Source of the DNA: Geminicoccaceae bacterium
GTDB lineage: Bacteria > Pseudomonadota > Alphaproteobacteria > Geminicoccales > Geminicoccaceae
Direction: 5' to 3'
Assembly (NCBI GenBank): GCA_030824835.1
Contig: JAPJRA010000207.1
Span: forward strand, 1 to 6,664
DNA: 6,664 bases
A program made the translations under genes and the position numbers. The notes under the pieces are model-generated. The model was not told the DNA's origin and ran no database searches. It saw only the letters and a list, made by a program, of their open reading frames with translations. Numbering within the stretch: the stretch's first letter is position 1; each line of letters opens with the position of its first letter. This document shows, one piece after another, positions 6,223 through 6,664 of the stretch.

Positions 6223-6664
6223 TCAGTTGCAGGGATTGATCGTGAAGCCGGCGCGATATTCAGCCAGATGCTGCTCGCGCTGCTCGGGCGACATCTCGCG
6301 CAGCAGGGTCAGCGGCGACATCAAGGTGTGGCCGCGGACGTCGTCCAAGGTCCACATCTCCTTGTCGTCGAAGCGCAGATGCGGCTGCGGAACCAGGGTC
6401 TTGCCGTCCGAGCGGACGAAGTTCAGGTCCTTGATCGCATCGGCCAGATCCCAGCCGTGATAGAGCGTCTCCCATTCGCGCTTGCCGCTGAACCGCCCCA
6501 TCGCCGGCGTCGGGCGACCCTGATACTCCTCGGCGAACGCCTCGACGGCGGTCCACCGATCGAGCTCGTGGGCGAAGGTGTGGAGCTTGCCGTCGATCTC
6601 GTCGACGACCATGTCCTCGCGGATCAGGCAGGGAACGAGGCAGCTCCAGCACCGGTGCGGGTAG
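6223..6664 (-). CDS. prmA: SDIMO hydroxylase large (alpha) subunit, C-terminal part (PrmA/MimA-like)
   Basis: This is the 3' end of the catalytic large subunit of a soluble diiron monooxygenase. Its protein oxidises small alkanes, ethers, ketones or phenols with O2 at a carboxylate-bridged diiron centre in the cytoplasm. The reading frame is open from the right edge (first complete codon ends at base 6663) to a TGA at 6223-6225, giving 146 visible residues. It begins YPHRCWSCLVPCLIRED and ends in AGFTINPCN, with a MWTLDDVRGHTLMSPL stretch near residues 103-118; together these resemble propane-monooxygenase alpha subunits. Family members are usually about 540 residues, so roughly 400 residues, including the two ExxH iron-ligand helices, lie outside the window. 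Three cysteines lie close together at visible residues 5, 8 and 12. The gene is first in the visible operon and is followed by a strong hairpin. The exact substrate cannot be read from this fragment. The family call is secure, but the choice between Prm, Mim, Thm and Acm names is not. Confidence 0.92.
   Translation of the reverse strand, partial: YPHRCWSCLVPCLIREDMVVDEIDGKLHTFAHELDRWTAVEAFAEEYQGRPTPAMGRFSGKREWETLYHGWDLADAIKDLNFVRSDGKTLVPQPHLRFDDKEMWTLDDVRGHTLMSPLTLLREMSPEQREQHLAEYRAGFTINPCN

Overview
The window holds one operon read entirely on the minus strand, from right to left. It encodes a soluble diiron monooxygenase (SDIMO) of the propane / tetrahydrofuran / acetone-phenol type (PrmABCD / MimABCD-like), followed by three accessory genes. 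The DNA is GC-rich, with G/C-ending codons, AGGAG-type ribosome binding sites and mostly tight gene spacing. This fits a high-GC soil bacterium such as an alphaproteobacterium or an actinomycete. The sequence alone does not settle which, because this operon type is known in mycobacteria, rhodococci, Methylocella and other groups.

In transcription order the layout is as follows. (1) The C-terminal 146 residues of the hydroxylase large subunit (PrmA/MimA), whose start and diiron-ligand region lie beyond the right edge. (2) A 2Fe-2S/FAD/NAD(P)H reductase (PrmB). (3) The hydroxylase small subunit (PrmC). (4) The MmoB-type coupling protein (PrmD). (5) An amidohydrolase-2 (ACMSD-like) protein. (6) A protein with an N-terminal DUF59/MIP18-like domain and an unrecognised C-terminal half. 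(7) A divergent GroEL-type chaperonin, nearly complete, whose last few residues run off the left edge. The order large subunit-reductase-small subunit-coupling protein is typical of the group 5 SDIMOs. No promoter is expected or seen inside the window.

The first four genes make the enzyme. Electrons pass from NAD(P)H through FAD and the 2Fe-2S cluster of the reductase to the diiron hydroxylase, and the coupling protein tunes turnover. The GroEL-like gene corresponds to the dedicated chaperonin (MimG) reported as needed for functional expression of mycobacterial binuclear-iron monooxygenases. The amidohydrolase and the DUF59 protein travel with these operons but have no established role. They could act in metallocentre maturation or folding, or in downstream metabolism.

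The most unusual feature not explained by the genes is a set of perfect inverted repeats at the longer gene junctions: 11-bp arms after the large subunit, 8-bp arms around the reductase stop codon, 10-bp arms after the coupling protein, and two 6-bp-arm repeats before groEL. The two tight junctions have none. These hairpins could adjust the ratio of the subunits by controlling RNA processing or stability. There is no gene-free stretch longer than about 100 bases, and no RNA gene, mobile element or CRISPR array was seen.
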